Source: Methanospirillum sp.
GTDB taxonomy: Archaea > Halobacteriota > Methanomicrobia > Methanomicrobiales > Methanospirillaceae
Direction: 5' to 3'
DNA: 8,279 nt
NCBI GenBank assembly: GCA_028695895.1
Contig: JAQVIE010000041.1
Location: forward strand, 1 to 8,279
Position 1 is the stretch's first letter; every line of letters starts with the position of its first letter. The notes under the pieces were generated by a model. That model did no database searches. It saw only the letters and a list, made by a program, of their open reading frames with translations, and had not been told where the DNA came from. Positions 5,184 through 8,279 of the stretch are shown here, piece by piece. The position numbers were made by a program, and so were the translations under genes.

Positions 5184-7094
5184 CTACCTGATCATAAACC
5201 CGATGATAGTAAGGTCATCCTTTGCTGCCCATGTTCCCTGGTGGGTTTCAAGTGCCTGCATCACCATCTCTCCCTGTGTTGTCATTGGCAGGTTAGAAAT
5301 ATTTCCGATAAGTTCAAGGAGTTTTTTCCTTCCAAGCCCATGCCCGTGTTGTCCCCCCGGAAGGTCCAGGATACCGTCCGTTATCAGGTATATACTGGTC
5401 TTTGTTGTATAAGGGATTATATGGTCGGTAAAGGATATTCCTCCCTTTTCCCTGGAAAACCCAAGGTGAATCCGGTCTCCTGCAATCTCGCGGACACCTG
5501 TTTCATCAGCGATGATGAGCGGCAGTCCCCCGCCGGCAAAGATAATCTCCTGCCTGTCCGGATATACTTTACAAAGTGCAATGTCAAGACCGTTTTCAAG
5601 ATGTTTTTTATCAGACTGTGCCTTAAGTGTCTGCTGCACCAGATCATGAAGTCTTTCCAGGATGAAAGCCGGTTTGCCATCCGGATTGCCTGCAATTACC
5701 TGGCAGAGCAGTGTGCTTGTCATCATCGTCATCATAGCCCCTGGAACTCCGTGTCCTGTGCAGTCTGCAACGGCTATGAAAAATCCGTCTGATGTCTTTT
5801 TCAGGAGGTAATAGTCACCTCCGACGATGTCGCGGGGTTTAATGATGGTGAAATACTCACCCAGGTACATGTCTTTCTCTTCTTTTGATGGGAATATTGA
5901 CTGCTGAATCAGCTGTGCATAATGGATAGAGTCAAGGATCTTCTCCTTTGATTGTGCAAGTTCATCATGAGTCTTCAGGAGTTCTGCTTTTGATTCCTTC
6001 AGTCTCCTCTTTGTCCGGAGTGTATAGGCAAGAATGATGACAAGGATGATTATAACAAGAATGACCGCAAAAATGGTCTGCCAGTACTGGTTTAACACCT
6101 CCCTGATGGTGGGTTTTCCATACTGGTCATATGGTGGAAACTGAAGCGACCGTAACAGTTCATGGACTTTTGTATGATCCTGTGGAACTGCCCATCCGGC
6201 TCCTCTGGTCGCCTTAGCTGCAGGATCGTCCGGTTCCATGCTGAGGAGGGCAATCGCGACATCCTTGCTTAGTTTGTGATCAGTCCCGGTTATTGCAGCA
6301 AATGGCCATTCAGGGTATAAAGGGGTGGAGAGAAGATAAGGGTAATGCGGGTATCTGCCCTCTTGAGAGTTTAGAACTTGAATTTCTGACAGGTTTATCT
6401 TCTCTTCGTTTGCCATCCGTTCAAGCTGGGAACTCCGGACGGTTCCGGTATCTTTTTCTCCTGTAAGGACTGCAAATACCACTGAATCATGTGTTCCGTC
6501 AAAGGTCAGACTGGAAAGGTCTCGTTCAGGATCTATTCCGGCTTTAAGAAGTTCGGCCCATGCTGCATGCCATCCCCCAAGGGAGGTCTTGTCAACCGCC
6601 ACAAATGTCTTACCTTTCAGGTCCCCAAGGTGAGCGATATCGGTCCGGTCTGACCTGGTAAAGATAACTCCGCCAAAAACCGCCTGTGGTTCAGGATCTC
6701 CTGGCACATAAAGCGTTGCAATCCTCTGAGCAAGACCAAAATACTCCTGGTAGGTATATACTGATGGATTTGCACAGAGGAATGAGATATTATGTGTCCT
6801 TGCTGCCTCAGGTATCTCATTAAAGTTAAGAGGAACTATCGTAAATTGCAACGGGAAGAGGGTTTTATTCAGGTAATCCGCAGTCGGTCCCCACTCCTGC
6901 ATGGCAATATCATATCCGCGGTTCGCCAGAACTCCGATCTTTACCGGCTGACTCTGGCTGGCTGTGATTGCTTTATCATGTTCCCCGGCTATGTTCTGGT
7001 CTGCCTGGGATGGCAGAATAGCCAATGCAGGTTCGAATATGAAGCCGGTGACAACGATTAATAAAATGATAAGAACCGGTATTTTTTTGTTCAT
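5184..7094 (-). CDS. siaA: SiaA-like membrane sensor: PhnD-like ectodomain fused to SpoIIE/PP2C phosphatase
   Basis: Numbering is from a TTG at 7121; I prefer the ATG at 7094 (codon 10, giving 636 residues). It lies directly before the signal sequence and is preceded by AGGAAGGGA; the TTG has no ribosome-binding site. Residues 12-34 are a hydrophobic signal ending ALA. Residues 60-330 resemble PF12974 phosphate/phosphonate-binding (PhnD) and TtrS-type sensor domains: KIGVLANRGYD, EWGPTADYLN, CANPSVYTYQE, DLKGKTFVAVDKTSLGGW. One membrane helix is at about 347-367. A coiled-coil linker with LDSIHYAQLIQQSIFP follows. The PP2C domain (about 415-644) retains metal-binding acids in RDIVGGDYY, VADCTGHGVPGAMM, ITDGILDLPG and KDDLTII, so it should be active on SiaC-phosphate. 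Bacterial SiaA instead uses a HAMP-linked sensor. The ligand is unknown; phosphonate, phosphate or a sulfur oxyanion are family-based possibilities only. Confidence 0.9.
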   Translation of the reverse strand: MNKKIPVLIILLIVVTGFIFEPALAILPSQADQNIAGEHDKAITASQSQPVKIGVLANRGYDIAMQEWGPTADYLNKTLFPLQFTIVPLNFNEIPEAARTHNISFLCANPSVYTYQEYFGLAQRIATLYVPGDPEPQAVFGGVIFTRSDRTDIAHLGDLKGKTFVAVDKTSLGGWHAAWAELLKAGIDPERDLSSLTFDGTHDSVVFAVLTGEKDTGTVRSSQLERMANEEKINLSEIQVLNSQEGRYPHYPYLLSTPLYPEWPFAAITGTDHKLSKDVAIALLSMEPDDPAAKATRGAGWAVPQDHTKVHELLRSLQFPPYDQYGKPTIREVLNQYWQTIFAVILVIIILVIILAYTLRTKRRLKESKAELLKTHDELAQSKEKILDSIHYAQLIQQSIFPSKEEKDMYLGEYFTIIKPRDIVGGDYYLLKKTSDGFFIAVADCTGHGVPGAMMTMMTSTLLCQVIAGNPDGKPAFILERLHDLVQQTLKAQSDKKHLENGLDIALCKVYPDRQEIIFAGGGLPLIIADETGVREIAGDRIHLGFSREKGGISFTDHIIPYTTKTSIYLITDGILDLPGGQHGHGLGRKKLLELIGNISNLPMTTQGEMVMQALETHQGTWAAKDDLTIIGFMIR

Positions 7095-7177
7095 ATGTAT
7101 CTTCTTTTCCCTTCCTGCCAACTACTATGGCAGATCCTGATGATTGAGAGCCCCTCCCCCGCCAGGATAGATTTCAT
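7091..7177 (-). CDS. Possible 28-residue leader ORF overlapping the siaA start
   Basis: ATG at 7177 opens a frame whose TGA (7093-7091) overlaps the siaA ATG (7094-7092) as ATGA, the same coupling seen at two other junctions of this operon. The peptide begins MKSILAGEGLSIIRICHSSW and ends rich in Arg/Lys. There is no good ribosome-binding site, and the frame is open upstream to about 7281 without another ATG. I recognise no family. It may be a regulatory leader peptide or an open frame by chance; the overlap is the main argument for it. Confidence 0.25.
   Translation of the reverse strand: MKSILAGEGLSIIRICHSSWQEGKRRYI
7115..7133 (-). promoter_or_regulatory. siaA leader hairpin next to the ribosome-binding site
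   Basis: CTGCCA-TAGTAGT-TGGCAG on the minus strand is a perfect 6-bp stem with a 7-nt loop. It ends at the start of the AGGAAGGGA purine stretch that should serve siaA and contains the alternative TTG codon. It could gate translation of siaA. Confidence 0.45.
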
Positions 7178-7183
7178 CCGGCG
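7160..7183 (-). promoter_or_regulatory. siaA leader hairpin with one bulge
   Basis: CGCCGGAT pairs with ATCC-T-GGCG (8 bp, single bulged T, 7-nt loop) on the minus strand. It is GC-rich in an otherwise A/T-rich leader and partly buries the ATG of the possible leader ORF. A G-rich tract (GGGGGAGGGG) follows immediately. Confidence 0.45.
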
Positions 7184-7270
7184 TGGGTCTTCAAAGTCTT
7201 TGCAAAATATGTATGGTTTATTGTTTAATGAGGGTATGGATGATCTTGTTGTTGAATTTCTACTGGTTTC

Positions 7271-7279
7271 ATATTTAAA
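7271..7279 (-). promoter_or_regulatory. TATA-like box upstream of siaA
   Basis: The minus strand reads GAATTTAAATATG. TTTAAATA matches the archaeal TATA consensus, with purines just upstream as a weak BRE. Transcription would start about 25 nt downstream (near 7245), giving a roughly 150-nt leader that includes the two hairpins. A second A/T box (AAAATATAA, near 7360) is a weaker alternative. Confidence 0.4.
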
Positions 7280-7283
7280 TTCT

Positions 7284-7794
7284 TATATTCCAGTTAAAGA
7301 TGGAATGGGGTCTTATTTGTTTAGCAAACTGAAAATTAAGTGATAATAAATAAAGGGCTTATATTTTGACCCTTCATAGGGGTATCCATTCCTATGGAAA
7401 ATAACATTTATGGCCTTTTCGTCACGGGAGATGCACATTTGGGTGTCCACTATTGCGGGGTGCAAAAAACACGACAAAGAACATAATTTTAGATATTTGG
7501 GAATTGGGATGGTATGGACAAGCCCTCATCGAAAGCTAAAACACCGGTCTAACAGATCACATGTCGTCAGAGGTGCCTTGAAATCTCCGAGTATATTGCC
7601 TGGAATTAGAAAATAACCTCAATTTGCAGTATAGGTACAGTATATCTCCATGAAAATAATTATTCAGGGATGTATCAAACTATGTACTGGTTTTTTTCCG
7701 ATATTATATGAGCGATGATGTCATTTTTATGAAGAGGGATTAAGCTTATCAGAATTAATGATCGAAAATTGAGAGGGCTAAGATAACCAACTGT
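7284..7794. other. A/T-rich intergenic stretch without a convincing gene
   Basis: About 510 bp with no frame that resembles a known family. A CATAGG/CCTATG inverted repeat (7375-7380 with 7391-7396, 10-nt spacer) is the clearest structure. Plus-strand frames between about 7515 and 7770 give short protein-like runs broken by stops (RCLEISEYIA, FYEEGLSLSELMIEN), which could be remains of a decayed gene; no family is recognised. Confidence 0.4.
7375..7396. repeat. 6-bp inverted repeat CATAGG/CCTATG
   Basis: Perfect 6-bp arms with a 10-nt spacer, about 100 bp upstream of the siaA TATA-like box. It may be an operator-like dyad or chance. Confidence 0.3.
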
Positions 7795-7805
7795 TTAAAC
7801 ATGAT
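7761..7805. repeat. Imperfect direct repeat copy 1, left of the IS1634-type fragment
   Basis: Contains ATCGAAAA, AGGG, AACTGTTTA and ATGAT in this order. The same blocks recur at 8165-8202 with slightly different spacing. The transposase similarity of the adjacent fragment ends where this copy begins. Confidence 0.35.
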
Positions 7806-8004
7806 AATGTAGAGATAGACGACGTTCAGTAAAACCCAGGCAATTGAGAAGTAAGGCCTTGACTGCCTGGCCATGAGTGACAAGATGACTACGTTTTTTC
7901 GGAATAAAACGATCGATATATTCACAAATTCCGAGTTTGTCGACTATACCTGATACTATACCTAAGTAAGCTACGGTAACATTTGAATCAGCAATGATGG
8001 ACAT
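7795..8004 (-). pseudogene. IS1634/DUF4277-type transposase, N-terminal fragment
   Basis: 69 codons starting MSIIADSNVTVAYLGIVSG and containing LGICEYIDRFIP and HGQAVKALLLNCLGFTERRL, the N-terminal DUF4277 signature of IS1634-type DDE transposases (normally 500 residues or more). Shortly after RLSLHYH the similarity ends and a stop (7797-7795) follows, so the whole catalytic domain is missing. No second piece of it is in the window. The ATG at 8004 has a TATA-like box about 34 nt upstream, so the fragment could be transcribed nearly leaderless, but it cannot act as a transposase. Confidence 0.8.
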
Positions 8005-8164
8005 TATTCAAAAAGAGTATACAACGTACTCATATTTTAATGTTTGTACTAAAAATTAGTTACGTAATGCTCGTAGCTGCCGAAGGTAGGACTTACCAAA
8101 ACTTTCCCTAATTTAAGTCAAGCAACACCCTCTTAGGTTAATATAATCGGATGAACAATATAGA
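8005..8164 (-). promoter_or_regulatory. Upstream end of the IS1634-type fragment, with TATA-like box and palindromes
   Basis: On the minus strand TTAAAATAT (about 8034-8042) is placed to start transcription just before the ATG at 8004. Several short dyads crowd this stretch: GAGTA/TACTC (about 8015-8031), ACTAA/TTAGT (8048-8060) and TTACGTAA (8060-8067). These fit an IS terminal region, but no matching inverted end was found on the other side of the fragment. Confidence 0.35.
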
Positions 8165-8202
8165 ATCGAAAACTAGGGATCAATCAAACTGTTTAGGATG
8201 AT
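8165..8202. repeat. Imperfect direct repeat copy 2, right of the IS1634-type fragment
   Basis: Repeats the blocks of 7761-7805: ATCGAAAA, AGGG, AACTGTTTA, ATGAT. The spacing between the first and third block is 4 nt shorter. From here to the window end no gene is visible. Confidence 0.35.
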
Positions 8203-8279
8203 CTGGGTCACGTTCAGAGAAGGGTGAGAAAGAGATAAAATTACAATTTTCTGTCTTTTTATTCTCATTCTATCCGCTC

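Noticed and set aside
4978..5412. 144-codon plus-strand open frame
   Set aside because: Antisense across the siaA-siaB junction; its hydrophobic character mirrors the opposite strand.
5241..5792. 183-codon plus-strand open frame
   Set aside because: It is antisense to the conserved PP2C domain of the SiaA-like gene and has no family resemblance.
7095..7121. TTG start at 7121 for the SiaA-like gene
   Set aside because: No ribosome-binding site precedes it, it lies inside a hairpin, and the ATG at 7094 sits directly before the signal sequence with purines upstream.
7095..7343. 82-codon plus-strand open frame upstream of siaA
   Set aside because: It covers the siaA leader and promoter region in antisense and shows no known family or ribosome-binding site.
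7410..7616. 68-codon plus-strand open frame
   Set aside because: Composition is biased and resembles no family; a competing frame in the same place looks equally protein-like.
1..8279. CRISPR array, tRNA or rRNA
   Set aside because: No regularly spaced repeats of 25-40 nt, no cloverleaf-like segment and no rRNA-like conserved stretch was seen on either strand.

Overview
The window looks like a chromosomal segment of a methanogenic archaeon, most likely a relative of Methanospirillum (Methanomicrobiales). This is an inference. It rests on the histidine-kinase H-box style (T-R-H-D-I-L-N), TATA-like A/T boxes rather than bacterial -35/-10 pairs, T-run terminators, and a typical mix of HepT/DUF86, IS110 and IS1634-type remnants. 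No rRNA or tRNA gene is present to fix the taxonomy. All convincing genes lie on the minus strand.

The intact core is a four-gene operon read right to left (7094 to 3017). It encodes a membrane sensor-phosphatase (PhnD-like ectodomain, one membrane helix, SpoIIE/PP2C phosphatase; SiaA-like), a SiaB-type GHKL kinase (DUF6272), a SiaC-type phosphoprotein (DUF1987) and a soluble PAS histidine kinase. siaA and siaB are 9 nt apart; siaB/siaC and siaC/kinase overlap by ATGA. In bacterial SiaABCD systems SiaB phosphorylates SiaC, SiaA dephosphorylates it, and free SiaC controls the diguanylate cyclase SiaD. Here the slot of the output gene is occupied by a histidine kinase. The best reading is a partner-switching module in which an external ligand, through the SiaA-like phosphatase, sets the phosphorylation state of SiaC, and SiaC tunes a two-component kinase. 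The operon has a long 5' leader with two strong hairpins and a candidate 28-codon ORF whose stop overlaps the siaA start.

Left of the operon (about 1350-2807) is an IS110-family element. Its transposase is broken by two mutually compensating frameshifts. Its roughly 200-nt non-coding left end shows long inverted repeats, as expected for a bridge-RNA locus. The element abuts the C-terminal half of a HepT-like (DUF86) toxin whose N-terminus is gone. Next comes a degenerate NAD-dependent epimerase/dehydratase pseudogene (1073 to 197) that kept its strong ribosome-binding site and a terminator.

Right of the operon (7284-8279) is an A/T-rich, gene-poor stretch. It holds only the N-terminal 69 codons of an IS1634/DUF4277-type transposase, lying between two imperfect direct repeats. 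The sia operon is therefore an intact signalling island bordered on both sides by mobile-element debris.
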